28,960 nucleotides of DNA, taken from NCBI GenBank assembly GCA_002685275.1, contig NYWX01000055.1, positions 1-28,960 on the forward strand, given 5' to 3'. This DNA comes from Gammaproteobacteria bacterium (GTDB lineage Bacteria; Pseudomonadota; Gammaproteobacteria; Woeseiales; Woeseiaceae). The first letter of the stretch is position 1; the number at the start of each line of letters is the position of its first letter. The translations under genes were made by a program, and so were the position numbers. Positions 1 to 9,487 of the stretch are shown here, in pieces. The notes below the pieces were generated by a model. The model made no database searches and was not told the origin of the DNA. It saw nothing but the letters and a program-made list of their open reading frames with translations.

Positions 1-65
1 TCATTCATTTTTATGAAAATAACTAATTTGAAACAAAAATGATTAATTATTTTATCAAATCAAAC

Positions 66-93
66 TTGACGTGATGTAGCACAAGTTGTTAAT
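66..93 (+). promoter_or_regulatory. Candidate sigma-70 promoter for the DUF4398 lipoprotein gene
   Basis: A TTGACG hexamer at 66-71 matches the -35 consensus at five of six positions. After a 16-base spacer, GTTAAT at 88-93 matches the -10 consensus at four of six. Transcription would start near position 100 and give a leader of about 40 bases before the lipoprotein start. The rest of 1-137 is AT-rich and shows no gene. The -10 box is weak and the region is AT-rich, so chance matches are likely. Confidence 0.35.
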
Positions 94-137
94 TTATTTT
101 CTTGCAATTATTCTTTATTAAGATAGAAGATTAAAAA

Positions 138-452
138 TTGATAAATATATTTAAAAAAATAATAAGTTACCCTCAAGTTTTTGTATTTATATTAATTTGC
201 TGCCTTGCTGGGTGTGAAACTGCGCCCCCAGTTCAAGAGATGAGCGATGCAAGACAAGCAATATCAGTAGCAAAAGAAGCTGGTGCAGCGGATCGCGCTA
301 CATTTCATCTTGAGGCAGCTGAAAATTACCTTGAAAATGCTGAGGTTAACCTTAACCAAAGAGCCTATCATCAAGCCCGAAGAAATGCTTATCAAGCTAA
401 AATGAAAGCACTAGATGCTCTTCAAGCAAGCGAAGAGTCGGCTGAAGAGTAA
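138..452 (+). CDS. Small DUF4398-type outer-membrane lipoprotein
   Basis: This 104-residue protein begins with a lipoprotein signal peptide: two lysines near the N-terminus, a hydrophobic stretch and an LAGC lipobox whose cysteine would be lipidated. The mature part is helical and rich in alanine, glutamate and glutamine. It carries the pattern SDARQAIxxAxxAGA followed by repeated LxxAExxLxxA units, which I recognise as the DUF4398 family. Members of that family are often found beside OmpA-like peptidoglycan-binding lipoproteins, but no such partner lies downstream and the upstream neighbour is outside the window. The start is TTG with only a weak purine-rich stretch (AGAAGA) before it; it is chosen because it gives a complete signal peptide and no later start would. 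It converges on proS with a 16-base gap. Its molecular role is unknown. Confidence 0.75.
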   Translation: MINIFKKIISYPQVFVFILICCLAGCETAPPVQEMSDARQAISVAKEAGAADRATFHLEAAENYLENAEVNLNQRAYHQARRNAYQAKMKALDALQASEESAEE

Positions 453-468
453 TTAGATTCGATATTAA

Positions 469-2184
469 TTAATTTTTATTTTTAATAATATTTTCTTCAA
501 TCAAACTTATAGCTTGCTCGTATTTCATATTTTTTGATTGAGTTTCACTACGATGACGGTATTCTAATTCTCCTGCATCCAAATTACGATTACTTACCAC
601 CAGACGATGCGGTATTCCAATTAAGTCAGCGTCAGCAAACATAGTACCAGGACGTACGCTTCTATCGTCTAATAATACATCTATTCCTTTTAACAATAGA
701 TTGTTATATAAGTTTTCAACAGTATTTTTAACTTGCTCTGAGCTTCTCATATTTATAGGAATTATAATTGCATCAAAAGGGGCTAATTGCGAGGGCCAAA
801 TAATACCTGCTTCATCATGATTCTGCTCAATTGCAGCACCTACAATACGAGTAATTCCAATTCCATAACACCCCATTGACATCGCTTGGTTTTCACCTTT
901 TGGATTTTGCACTGTCGCTGACATCATTTCACTGTATTGGGTTCCAAGTTGAAAAATATGACCAACCTCAATACCACGGGCAATATTTAATGTTCCCTTA
1001 CCTCCAGGTGTGGGGTCACCTTCAACTACATTGCGAATATCAAATGTCTCTGGAGTTTCAATATCTCGACCAAAATTTACTCCAATAAAGTGTTTATTTT
1101 TCTCATTAGCACCAATTACGAAATCGCTCATATTTGCTGTTCCATGATCAAAAAAGACTGGTATTGATAGTCCAATTGGGCCGACAGAGCCTGGACTGGA
1201 GCTAATTGATTTAGCTATATCTTCTTTGCTAGCCATTTTTAAGGGTGAAATAATACCTGGTATTTTTTGAGCTTTAACTGTGTTGAGTTCGTGATCTCCA
1301 CGAAGGCATAATGCAATTAATCCATTTTCACCTTCTACAATTAAAGTTTTAATGGTTTTTGAAGCAATAATATTGAGTGATTTACATAACTCAGGAATCG
1401 TTTTGACACCAGGTGTCTCGATTTCCTCCATATCTAAAAAAACTTTTTTTGTTTTTATCTCTACACGAGATGTTTTAGCAGTTTCAATATTAGATGCATA
1501 ATGATCATCATCACAGTAGGCAATAGCATCCTCACCAGAATCTGCTAGCACGTGAAATTCTTGCGAACGACTCCCACCTATTTCGCCAGAGTCAGCATCA
1601 ACAATACGAAACTTTAAACCTAAACGATTGAATATCGAGACATAAGCTTCACGCATGCGTATGTATGTTTTTCTTAATGCAGCTTCATCAATATCAAATG
1701 AATAGGCATCTTTCATAATAAATTCACGAGAGCGCATAACACCAAATCGAGGTCTAATTTCATCTCGGAATTTAGTTTGAATTTGAAAGAAATTAATTGG
1801 TAATTGTTTATAGCTTTGAAGCTCTTTACGTGCAATTTCAGTTATTACTTCTTCATGAGTAGGACCAAAACAAAAATTCCTTCCATGCCGATCATTCATT
1901 TTCAGAAGAAGCGATCCATACTTTTGCCAGCGGCCAGTCTCTTCCCACAACTCAGACGGCTGAACTGCTGGCATTAATAATTCAAGAGCACCAGCTTTCT
2001 CCATTTCATCTCTAACAACTCCTTCAATCTTACGTAAAACGCGCAACCCAATTGGCATCCATGTGAATAAACCAGAGGCTAGTTGTCGAATTAAGCCTGC
2101 GCGAAGCATTAGTTTATGACTAATAATTTCGGTATTAGATGGAACTTCCTTTAAGGTTGTTAAATTGAATTGTGAAAATTTCAT
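469..2184 (-). CDS. proS: Prolyl-tRNA synthetase, bacterial type with editing domain
   Basis: ProS attaches proline to tRNA-Pro in the cytoplasm. The predicted protein is 571 residues, close to the 572 of E. coli ProS. Class II synthetase motifs are visible: motif 2 around residues 139-155 (FRDEIRPRFGVMRSREF) and motif 3 in the C-terminal half (GCYGIGITRIVGAAIEQ). Between them lies the long insertion domain that removes mischarged alanyl-tRNA, recognisable by LRGDHELN and the GPIGL segment. The C-terminus has the anticodon-binding-domain pattern LLDDRSVRPGTMFADADLIGIPHR, split here by no gap or frameshift. The ATG at 2184 is chosen because it gives the family N-terminus MKFSQFNLTTLKE; an in-frame TTG five codons upstream (2199) is possible. 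The gene is monocistronic and divergent from holD. Confidence 0.97.
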   Translation of the reverse strand: MKFSQFNLTTLKEVPSNTEIISHKLMLRAGLIRQLASGLFTWMPIGLRVLRKIEGVVRDEMEKAGALELLMPAVQPSELWEETGRWQKYGSLLLKMNDRHGRNFCFGPTHEEVITEIARKELQSYKQLPINFFQIQTKFRDEIRPRFGVMRSREFIMKDAYSFDIDEAALRKTYIRMREAYVSIFNRLGLKFRIVDADSGEIGGSRSQEFHVLADSGEDAIAYCDDDHYASNIETAKTSRVEIKTKKVFLDMEEIETPGVKTIPELCKSLNIIASKTIKTLIVEGENGLIALCLRGDHELNTVKAQKIPGIISPLKMASKEDIAKSISSSPGSVGPIGLSIPVFFDHGTANMSDFVIGANEKNKHFIGVNFGRDIETPETFDIRNVVEGDPTPGGKGTLNIARGIEVGHIFQLGTQYSEMMSATVQNPKGENQAMSMGCYGIGITRIVGAAIEQNHDEAGIIWPSQLAPFDAIIIPINMRSSEQVKNTVENLYNNLLLKGIDVLLDDRSVRPGTMFADADLIGIPHRLVVSNRNLDAGELEYRHRSETQSKNMKYEQAISLIEENIIKNKN

Positions 2185-2216
2185 TATTTGTTTTACCAAG
2201 AGTTTCTAAATATCTT

Positions 2217-2244
2217 ATTCTAACCTTATTGACAGATAAGCCAA
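2217..2244 (-). promoter_or_regulatory. Candidate sigma-70 promoter for proS
   Basis: Read on the minus strand, TTGGCT (plus-strand 2239-2244) and TAGAAT (2217-2222) are separated by 16 bases. They match the -35 and -10 consensus at four and five of six positions. The predicted transcript would begin near 2210 and have a leader of about 25 bases. The rest of the 176-base proS-holD gap (2185-2360) must also hold the holD promoter, but I could not pick a convincing one. Confidence 0.4.
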
Positions 2245-2360
2245 AGCAGAGGAAGGTTAAGTATATGTTAAATTTCCTATATTAAAAATCTTTAGTGCAC
2301 TCAATAAAGAATTGATAGAATTTAAATATTCTTACGAGGACAAAAAAGGCTACTTTAGAA

Positions 2361-2891
2361 ATGATTTATCCCAGAAACCTACAATATGCATATTTAAAAG
2401 CTATGGGCATTGATGTTTGGTTACCTCGAGATACAAATGAGGTGGGAGACTCACAAAAAAGCGCTGTTTTAGAAGATAGTTTAGATTCAGACCTATTTGA
2501 ACTATATATGAGTGAGAATACTTATGATGGCAATATAAAATGGTTAATTATTACTAATCCATTAAGCGCTGATGCTAATAACTTATTAAATAAAATGTTG
2601 TTTGCTGTAGGTCACAAAAAAGTTTCAAAACTTGATTTTACTTTTGACGCCCTTGATTTTTTAAATGATCAAATTAAGTTAATTGAACCTCAGATTATTT
2701 TAGCGCTCGGAGGTGATACTGCGAGTAAGCTATTGTCAGGAAATAAGCCATTTGAGCAAATGCGTGGGTATCTACATTATCTAAAACAGACTCCAATTAT
2801 AGTAACCTATGACCCAGAAAAATTACTGCTTACTCCACTCTACAAAAAAGCTGCCTGGCGCGATCTTTTGCTAACCTATAGTATTTCTTAG
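2361..2891 (+). CDS. holD: DNA polymerase III psi subunit (HolD-like) with uracil-DNA-glycosylase-like C-terminal half
   Basis: Psi bridges the clamp loader (DnaX) and chi, which contacts single-strand-binding protein at the replication fork. Three things support the call. First, the N-terminus reads YLKAMGIDVWLPRD, resembling the E. coli psi tail (LQQLGITQW) whose tryptophan contacts the DnaX collar. Second, the next gene is rimI, as in E. coli holD-rimI. Third, holC for the partner chi is in the same window. From about residue 55 the protein resembles family-4 uracil-DNA glycosylases: LLNKMLFAVG, then PQIILALGGDTASKLLSG, an MRG, and TYDPEKLLLTPLYKKAAW. The glycosylase GExPG active-site segment is missing and TYHP reads TYDP, so enzymatic activity is unlikely. 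At 176 residues it is longer than E. coli psi (137). It may be annotated elsewhere as a UDG-family or hypothetical protein. Confidence 0.7.
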   Translation: MIYPRNLQYAYLKAMGIDVWLPRDTNEVGDSQKSAVLEDSLDSDLFELYMSENTYDGNIKWLIITNPLSADANNLLNKMLFAVGHKKVSKLDFTFDALDFLNDQIKLIEPQIILALGGDTASKLLSGNKPFEQMRGYLHYLKQTPIIVTYDPEKLLLTPLYKKAAWRDLLLTYSIS

Positions 2892-2902
2892 CATTTAATT
2901 AA

Positions 2903-3379
2903 GTGGTAACTCCAATATTAAAATCTTTAATCGAAATTCGTGAGATGAAACATGAAGATCTCTCGAAAGTATTAGATATTGAACGCCGAAGTTATGATTT
3001 TCCGTGGAGTCATGGTGTTTTTCGTGATTGCCAATTATCCGGTTATTACTGTGTAGTTTTGTGCCGAAATAAATCTATTGTAGGTTATGCTGTTTTATCA
3101 ATTGCTGCTTCTGAAGCAAATATATTGAATTTGTGTATTGACCCAGATTTTCGATCTTTAGGATACGGTGGGTCACTTTTAGACAAGTTACTGCATAGCG
3201 CACGATCTGCCTCTGTTCGAGAGGTTTTTCTCGAAGTGCGCCCAACGAATGAGATTGCTATATCTTTGTATCATAAAAAGGGCTTTTATCAGATAGCAGA
3301 TCGAAAAGCTTACTATCAAGCAAATAATGGTCGTGAAAATGCACTTGTTCTTGCAAAAAAACTCTCTATTGATTATTGA
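2903..3379 (+). CDS. rimI: Ribosomal protein bS18 N-terminal alanine acetyltransferase
   Basis: RimI is a GNAT-fold acetyltransferase that acetylates the N-terminal alanine of ribosomal protein S18 using acetyl-CoA. The 158-residue protein shows the acetyl-CoA-binding segment LCIDPDFRSLGYGGSLLDKLL, read here as R/Q-x-x-G-x-G/A with RSLGYG. It also shows the RimI hallmark LEVRPTNEIAISLYHKKGF and the C-terminal YYQANNGRENALVL, matching the family's YYP..GREDA. The start used is GTG at 2903, 11 bases after holD; an ATG at 2945 would also give a near-normal N-terminus, and neither has a strong ribosome-binding site. Tight spacing implies co-transcription with holD, the same order as in E. coli. 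It could be a paralogous GNAT, but the GREDA-like end and context make RimI likely. Confidence 0.92.
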   Translation: MVTPILKSLIEIREMKHEDLSKVLDIERRSYDFPWSHGVFRDCQLSGYYCVVLCRNKSIVGYAVLSIAASEANILNLCIDPDFRSLGYGGSLLDKLLHSARSASVREVFLEVRPTNEIAISLYHKKGFYQIADRKAYYQANNGRENALVLAKKLSIDY

Positions 3380-3443
3380 TTAGAAGGTTTCGTAATCTAA
3401 ATGAATCATATAGACTGCGACGCCACTTAAATTGGGACTGGCT

Positions 3444-5024
3444 ATGCCAAAACTTGATGAACAAGTTAGTAAACGTCGAACTTTCGCAATAATTTCTCAC
3501 CCAGATGCTGGAAAAACGACTTTAACTGAAAGATTATTGCTATATGGCGGAGCTATTAAACTTGCTGGAACCGTTAAAGGCCGTAAGGCAAATCGCCATG
3601 CAACTTCTGATTGGATGGCGCTTGAACAACAGCGTGGAATCTCAGTCACATCCTCTGTTATGCAGTTTCCTTATAAAGATTGTGTGATAAATCTACTTGA
3701 CACCCCTGGTCATGAGGACTTTTCAGAGGACACTTACCGAACACTGACTGCTGTTGATTCAGCACTTATGGTTATTGATTGTGCAAAGGGAGTTGAAAAA
3801 CGAACAATAAAATTAATGGATGTTTGTCGTCTGAGAGATACACCTATTATGACCTTTATTAATAAATTAGACCGAGATGGACAAGAGCCAATTGATTTAA
3901 TAGATGAAATTGAGTCTATACTTAAAATCCAGTGCTCACCAATCACCTGGCCTATTGGTATGGGCAGCTCATTAAAAGGCGTCTATCACATACCTCAAGA
4001 TAAAATTTATCTATATAGCACCGAGGGTCGAAATAAAGTTTCCAAATATAAAACCATTGATGATATTGACTCAGATGAGGCGACTGAGGCTCTCGGCGAC
4101 CTTGCAACTGAATTTCGGAATGAAGTCGAACTAGTTAAAGGCGTTTACCCTCAGTTATCAGTCGAAGAATATATTTCTGCAAATCAAACGCCGGTTTTCT
4201 TTGGTTCGGCTATCAGTAACTTTGGCATAAAGGAATTGTTAGATGAGTTTGTAAACTATGCTCCAGCACCCATGAATCGTAAAAGTGAGAACCGTGAGAT
4301 AAGTCCAACAGAGGAGAAAATGACTGGTTTTGTTTTTAAAATTCAAGCCAACATGGATCCTGGGCATAGAGATAGAATAGCATTTATGCGAATCTGCTCT
4401 GGCGAATATCGTAAAGGAATTCGAGCATTACATGTTCGTGCTGGAAAAGAAATGAAAATTCCCGACGCAATTACCTTTATGGCATCAGATCGTCAACACG
4501 CTGAATATGCATATGCTGGAGATATTATTGGTATTCATAATCATGGCACTATAAACATTGGCGATAGCTTCTCTCAAGGTGAAGATATATATTTCAAAGG
4601 AATTCCAAATTTTGCACCCGAAATCTTTCGACGTGCAGTATTAAAAGATCCACTTCGTCTAAAAGCTCTTGGTAAAGGCTTAGCCCAATTATGTGAAGAG
4701 GGAGCTACTCAGCTATTTAAACCACTAAAAAATAATAATTTAATTCTTGGTGCGATCGGTCCATTGCAATTTGAAGTAGTTTCACATCGATTGCAGCATG
4801 AATATAATGTCGAGTGTTTGTTTGAAGCTATTGACGTCGCTACAGCTAGGTGGGTTGAATGCAGTAATTCAAAAATGTTAAGTGATTTTAAGCATAAAGC
4901 TCATGATAATTTAGCATTGGATCATAGTGACAGTTTAGTTTACATAGCTCCTTCGCGCGTAAATCTTAGTTTGACAGAGGAAAGATGGCCAGATGTTAAT
5001 TTTCGAGAGACCCGAGAATATTAA
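3444..5024 (+). CDS. prfC: Peptide chain release factor 3
   Basis: RF3 is a translational GTPase that recycles RF1 and RF2 from the ribosome after peptide release. The GTPase domain is at the N-terminus: P-loop SHPDAGKT at residues 18-25, switch [14 protein letters not shown], and NKLD. The beta-barrel domains and the C-terminal domain ending NFRETREY follow; E. coli RF3 ends in a closely similar way. The length of 526 residues matches the 529 of E. coli. The ATG at 3444 is preferred because GGGA lies seven bases upstream; an in-frame TTG at 3432 would add four residues. In E. coli the order is holD-rimI-yjjG-prfC; here yjjG is absent between rimI and prfC. The gap from rimI is 64 bases, so co-transcription is plausible. 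Confidence 0.97.
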   Translation: MPKLDEQVSKRRTFAIISHPDAGKTTLTERLLLYGGAIKLAGTVKGRKANRHATSDWMALEQQRGISVTSSVMQFPYKDCVINLLDTPGHEDFSEDTYRTLTAVDSALMVIDCAKGVEKRTIKLMDVCRLRDTPIMTFINKLDRDGQEPIDLIDEIESILKIQCSPITWPIGMGSSLKGVYHIPQDKIYLYSTEGRNKVSKYKTIDDIDSDEATEALGDLATEFRNEVELVKGVYPQLSVEEYISANQTPVFFGSAISNFGIKELLDEFVNYAPAPMNRKSENREISPTEEKMTGFVFKIQANMDPGHRDRIAFMRICSGEYRKGIRALHVRAGKEMKIPDAITFMASDRQHAEYAYAGDIIGIHNHGTINIGDSFSQGEDIYFKGIPNFAPEIFRRAVLKDPLRLKALGKGLAQLCEEGATQLFKPLKNNNLILGAIGPLQFEVVSHRLQHEYNVECLFEAIDVATARWVECSNSKMLSDFKHKAHDNLALDHSDSLVYIAPSRVNLSLTEERWPDVNFRETREY

Positions 5025-5049
5025 GTATCTTTTTAATTGAGGAAATATT

Positions 5050-6312
5050 TTGCTAAAGCACAAAATAATAACAAAAAAAATTCTCAGCTGGGCGCTTTAT
5101 GATTGGGCAAACTCCGCATTCGCCTTAAGCGTGCTCGCGGTTATATTTCCATTGGCTCTTGGAAGTTATTGGAATACCGACCATGTTGGAGCAACTTCAA
5201 CATTTAATTTAGGGTGGGTAACTTTTTCTTCTAGCCTAATCGTATTCTTATTAGCACCAATTCTTGGAGTAATTGCAGATAAAGGTGGGTATAAAAAGCG
5301 ATTTCTTTTTATATTTTCAATGATTGGCGCATTAGCAACCATAGCTTTGGGTTTTATTAGCCAAGATGATTGGTTTCTTGCTCTAGGTTTTTATTTGATT
5401 GCATCTGTTGGTTTCTATAGCTCAACAATATTTTATGATTCACTATTAATGAATGTTACAAAGCCAAAATATTTCAATTTTGTTTCAAATTTTGGTTATT
5501 CATTAGGCTATTTGGGAGGCGCAATACTTTTATCCTTACATCTGTGGATGCTTAAATCACCCCATACTTTTGGTTTTATATCTACAAAAGAAGTTTTTAG
5601 TTATGCCTTCATTTCAGTTGGTATTTGGTGGATGGTTTTTTTATTACCTGCAATATTTTATATCTCAGAACCTCATACCCTTAAAGGGTCAGAAAATAAT
5701 CCAATCAGAGATGCTTTTAAAAAATTAAGATCAACCATTAAGAAGATTAGAAATTATAGGAATATTGCAGTTTTTCTTATCGCTTATTGGTTATACATTG
5801 GGGGTGTTTCTACTGTTATCTTCATGGCTGTTAATTATGGCCAAAGACTTGGGTTTAAAGATAGTGATTTAGTTTTTGCTCTTTTGATTTCAAATTTTAT
5901 AGGCTTTCCTGCAACTTTCTTGTACGGCTTTTTTACTCATTACTTGGGCGCTAAGAAAGGTCTTTATTTAGCCTTAATTGCATATATTGGAGTATGTTTA
6001 TGGGCTATACAAATGACTGAGATGCGTGAATTCTATATATTGTCTTTTATTATTGGGCTATTCCAGGGTGCCTCACAAGGATTAAGTCGATCAATTTATG
6101 CAACATTAATTCCGACAGATCATTCAAGTGAATTTTTTGGTTTTTATAGCATGGTAACCAAGTTTGCAAATGTAATTGGACCCGCTTTAGTTGCTATAGC
6201 TGCAACAATATCAAATGATCCAAAGTGGGTTTTATTGTCACTTATACCAATGTTCGTTATTGGCAGTATTTTGTTGTCATTTGTTGAAGTTTCAAATAAA
6301 CATTCGAATTAA
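5050..6312 (+). CDS. UMF1-family MFS transporter (Atg22-like)
   Basis: This 420-residue integral membrane protein has about twelve hydrophobic segments. Its N-terminal signature [13 protein letters not shown] is typical of the UMF1/Atg22-like branch of the major facilitator superfamily, as is the later [20 protein letters not shown]. Between segments 2 and 3 the cytoplasmic loop [10 protein letters not shown] resembles the MFS loop motif. The substrate is not known; family members in bacteria are annotated only as putative permeases, while yeast Atg22 exports amino acids from the vacuole. The start is TTG, supported by GAGGA at 5039-5043 with a six-base spacer. It follows prfC by 25 bases and probably shares its transcript. 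Its stop overlaps the valS stop by four bases on the opposite strand. Confidence 0.88.
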   Translation: MLKHKIITKKILSWALYDWANSAFALSVLAVIFPLALGSYWNTDHVGATSTFNLGWVTFSSSLIVFLLAPILGVIADKGGYKKRFLFIFSMIGALATIALGFISQDDWFLALGFYLIASVGFYSSTIFYDSLLMNVTKPKYFNFVSNFGYSLGYLGGAILLSLHLWMLKSPHTFGFISTKEVFSYAFISVGIWWMVFLLPAIFYISEPHTLKGSENNPIRDAFKKLRSTIKKIRNYRNIAVFLIAYWLYIGGVSTVIFMAVNYGQRLGFKDSDLVFALLISNFIGFPATFLYGFFTHYLGAKKGLYLALIAYIGVCLWAIQMTEMREFYILSFIIGLFQGASQGLSRSIYATLIPTDHSSEFFGFYSMVTKFANVIGPALVAIAATISNDPKWVLLSLIPMFVIGSILLSFVEVSNKHSN

Positions 6313-9062
6313 AGAAGCCTTTCAAGTTTTTTAATTTGCTCGGAAAGTTGTGCGTTTATTTTTAAAAATTCTTTAACGCGTTCCTGTTCTTGTTTTACAA
6401 TTTTAGCAGGAGCATTTTTGATGAATTTATCATTTTCTAATTTTTTAGTGCTTTGTGCTAAATCTAAATTAATTCTCTCTTTTTGCTTGGATAATCTGGC
6501 AAGTTCAGCATCTACATCAATAAGATCTTTCATTGGAACTAATAAGCGCATGTTGCCCAGAAGAGCGGTTGCGGCAGTTGGCGAATTGTCACCTTCATTT
6601 AATATATTTATTGATTTAATACGACCAACATTTTGCAATAATAATGCATGAGAATCTTTTCGAGATATGTCTAAAGCATCTCCACCTTGGAGAATCACAG
6701 GAATAGATTTGCCAGGCGGTATATTCATTTCTCCTCTAATCTGCCTAACTCCAAGAATAAATTGCTTGACCCATTCAATTTCTGAAACTGCAATATTATC
6801 ATTTACTTGGCTTGAATCTCCCGGAAAGGAGCGAAACATAATTGTTTTACTTTTAATCTTGGCGCGAGGCGCTACATTTTGCCAAATTTCTTCGGTTATA
6901 TAGGGCATAAAGGGATGTAATAATCTAAGGGTAGCTTCTAATATTTCAATTAAATTTTTCTGTGTGCCACGCTTTTTGATTATTGAAATTTCAGCAGATT
7001 GAAGAATAGGTTTTGATAATTCCAAATACCAATCACAAAGTTCATGCCAAGTAAAATCGTAAGCGCATTGAAGCGCAAGATCGAGCCTATAATTTGAAAA
7101 GTGATGCTTTATTTCTATTGATGCATTATTTAGCTTTGATTGAATCCAGAGATCTGCAGAGCTGTACTCTACTTCACCTTCATCTAAAGATTCGGTATTC
7201 ATAAGTACATATTTAGCCGCATTCCAAATTTTGTTACAGAAATTCTTATATCCTTCGATTCGACCTATATCGAAGCGAATGTCACGTCCAGTTGTAGCGA
7301 GCGAAGCAAATGTTAATCTAAGCGCATCAGCTCCAAATTCATTGATACCGCTTGGGAAATATTTTCGCGTAGAGCTCTCAATTTTTGGAGCCAGGTGATC
7401 TTGCAGCATTCCTTTGGTTCTTTTATCAACTAAAGTCTCAAGATCAATTCCATCTATTAAATCAATTGGATCAAGGACATTACCTTTTGATTTCGACATC
7501 TTTTGTCCATCTTGATCCCGAATGAGCCCGTGAATATATACTTCACGAAAAGGTACTTGATTCATAAATTTGAGACCGAACATAATCATTCGGGCAACCC
7601 AGAAAAAGATTATATCAAAGCCAGTAACAAGAACGTTTCCAGGATAGAATTTTTCTAATTCATCGGTTTTTTCTGGCCATCCCATAGTGCTGAAAGGCCA
7701 AAGAGCTGACGAAAACCAAGTATCAAGGACATCATCATCCTGCCGTAGTTGAATCTTACCTAGATTATTTTTTTCACGAACTTCTTGTTCACTGTTTCCA
7801 ACGAAAACATTGCCATTGTCATCATACCAGGCTGGTATCCTATGCCCCCACCAAAGTTGTCGACTGATACACCAATCTTCAATTTTGTGCATCCAGTCAA
7901 AATATGTTTTCGACCAATTTTCTGGCACAAATTTAATATCACCTTTTTTAACTGCATTAATTGCGGGCTCAGCTAATGGCGCAATCTTTACGTACCATTG
8001 ATCAGTCAAATAAGGTTCAACAACAGCATTGCTTCGATCGCCCCGTGGAATTTTTACAGTGTAGTCTTCAATCTTATCAAGCAATCCAAGTAACTTTATT
8101 TGCTTAATAATTTCTCTGCGTGCATCAAATCGATCCATACCTCTAAATTTCTCAGGCACTTCATTATTCATTGCAGCATTATCATCAAAAATATTATAAA
8201 AAGTGAGGTTATGCCGCTTACCAATCTCATAGTCGTTAAAGTCGTGGGCAGGAGTTATTTTAACGCAACCAGTACCAAATTTTGGATCAACATAATCATC
8301 AGCGATTATAGGAATACGTCTTCCAACAATTGGAAGTATGATTTCTTGACCTATAAAATCCTTGTATCTTTCATCGGCAGGGCTGATAGCAACAGCGCTA
8401 TCTCCTAACATTGTTTCAGGCCGTGTCGTAGCAACTACAAGATATCCATTACCAGTTGCAAGCGGATAGCGAAAATGCCAAAGACTTCCATTTTCATCTT
8501 CAGATAAGACTTCAAGATCAGATAAGGCTGTATGAAGCACTGGATCCCAATTAACTAAACGCTTACCACGATAAATAAGTCCCTCTTCATATAGCTGAAT
8601 AAAAACTTTTTGAACTGCATCTAACATTCCATCGTCCATTGTGAATCTGTCTCGACTCCAATCAACGGATGCCCCAAGCCTACGAGTTTGTTTTGCTATT
8701 TTTCCACCGGATTCTTCTTTCCATGACCACACTCGTTCTATAAATTTTTCCCTACCTAAATCATGCTTTGATTTTCCCTCGAGATTAAGTAATCGCTCAA
8801 CGACCATTTGAGTTGCAATACCAGCATGGTCTGTTCCGGGCTGCCAAAGAGTCTCATGACCCAGCATCCTATGGTATCGGGTAAGAGCATCCATTATTGT
8901 GTCTTGAAATGCATGACCCATGTGTAGGGTACCTGTAACGTTTGGAGGTGGAATAACAATACAATATGGTGAGCCACTGCCTTGGGGGGTAAAGTAATTC
9001 TCTTTTTCCCAATGGTCATAGATGCGCTGTTCAATTTTTTTTGGTTGGTATAACTTGTCCAT
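6309..9062 (-). CDS. valS: Valyl-tRNA synthetase
   Basis: ValS charges tRNA-Val. The 917-residue protein is a complete class Ia enzyme: the HIGH motif appears as HMGH at residues 47-50 within [14 protein letters not shown], and KMSKS at about residues 520-524. The CP1 editing domain carries [14 protein letters not shown]. The C-terminal arm (last 65 residues or so) is a charged coiled coil that binds tRNA, as in other ValS proteins. The length is a little below the 951 of E. coli. The ATG overlaps the holC stop by one base (TAATG), which indicates translational coupling and the operon pepA-holC-valS, an order widely kept in gammaproteobacteria. No stops, shifts or missing catalytic motifs are seen. 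Confidence 0.98.
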   Translation of the reverse strand: MDKLYQPKKIEQRIYDHWEKENYFTPQGSGSPYCIVIPPPNVTGTLHMGHAFQDTIMDALTRYHRMLGHETLWQPGTDHAGIATQMVVERLLNLEGKSKHDLGREKFIERVWSWKEESGGKIAKQTRRLGASVDWSRDRFTMDDGMLDAVQKVFIQLYEEGLIYRGKRLVNWDPVLHTALSDLEVLSEDENGSLWHFRYPLATGNGYLVVATTRPETMLGDSAVAISPADERYKDFIGQEIILPIVGRRIPIIADDYVDPKFGTGCVKITPAHDFNDYEIGKRHNLTFYNIFDDNAAMNNEVPEKFRGMDRFDARREIIKQIKLLGLLDKIEDYTVKIPRGDRSNAVVEPYLTDQWYVKIAPLAEPAINAVKKGDIKFVPENWSKTYFDWMHKIEDWCISRQLWWGHRIPAWYDDNGNVFVGNSEQEVREKNNLGKIQLRQDDDVLDTWFSSALWPFSTMGWPEKTDELEKFYPGNVLVTGFDIIFFWVARMIMFGLKFMNQVPFREVYIHGLIRDQDGQKMSKSKGNVLDPIDLIDGIDLETLVDKRTKGMLQDHLAPKIESSTRKYFPSGINEFGADALRLTFASLATTGRDIRFDIGRIEGYKNFCNKIWNAAKYVLMNTESLDEGEVEYSSADLWIQSKLNNASIEIKHHFSNYRLDLALQCAYDFTWHELCDWYLELSKPILQSAEISIIKKRGTQKNLIEILEATLRLLHPFMPYITEEIWQNVAPRAKIKSKTIMFRSFPGDSSQVNDNIAVSEIEWVKQFILGVRQIRGEMNIPPGKSIPVILQGGDALDISRKDSHALLLQNVGRIKSINILNEGDNSPTAATALLGNMRLLVPMKDLIDVDAELARLSKQKERINLDLAQSTKKLENDKFIKNAPAKIVKQEQERVKEFLKINAQLSEQIKKLERLL

Positions 9063-9481
9063 TAGATTTTATGCATCCTCAGTGTATGGCCTTGCTCCTT
9101 ATAAATTTTATATCGTTCACGACTTTTTTGTTTGCAAGCTTTTTCAGAGATTACTAACTCTGCTATTCGAGGAAAAGAACTAGAAAAATCTGGTATTTGA
9201 TCGCACAAATTTATAAGAAGGTCTTTTGATTTTATAAATTTTTCACCATAACTAATTGAAATAGGCAAATGATCTTTATTTTCAACTATTTGATGAGGTA
9301 CGAAGCTATTATCTTTAAAAGTCCATAACAACTCATCAATTTTCTTAGAATCCTTTTGTACCATTGTATGAATATGTATCTTATTCCCCAGTTGCCAAGC
9401 TTTTTCGGCCAGCCTACATGCAAATAAATACCGAGATTCCTCATCTTCTTTTTCTAAGATATAAAAATCAACTTGAGCCAC
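9062..9481 (-). CDS. holC: DNA polymerase III chi subunit
   Basis: Chi links the clamp loader to single-strand-binding protein through psi. The 139-residue protein has the family layout: an N-terminal strand (VDFYIL), then [18 protein letters not shown], then SFVPHQI around the middle, [11 protein letters not shown], and the end [19 protein letters not shown], which matches the E. coli chi C-terminus. It starts with GTG six bases after the pepA stop and overlaps valS by one base, so it is the middle gene of pepA-holC-valS. Its probable partner psi is encoded about 6 kb away in this window. The arrangement and the conserved ends make the assignment firm. Confidence 0.93.
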   Translation of the reverse strand: MAQVDFYILEKEDEESRYLFACRLAEKAWQLGNKIHIHTMVQKDSKKIDELLWTFKDNSFVPHQIVENKDHLPISISYGEKFIKSKDLLINLCDQIPDFSSSFPRIAELVISEKACKQKSRERYKIYKEQGHTLRMHKI

Positions 9482-9487
9482 GAGAAT

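Noticed and set aside
26..59. Inverted repeat ATTTGA ... TCAAAT upstream of the first gene
   Set aside because: Arms are six AT-rich bases with a 22-base loop and no T-run. This is expected by chance in such a composition.
2185..2199. TTG start of proS five codons upstream of the chosen ATG
   Set aside because: The ATG gives the normal family N-terminus and length. No ribosome-binding site favours the TTG, though it cannot be excluded.
2229..2234. Perfect TTGACA on the plus strand in the proS-holD gap
   Set aside because: No -10-like hexamer lies at 15 to 19 bases downstream, so I did not call it as the holD promoter.
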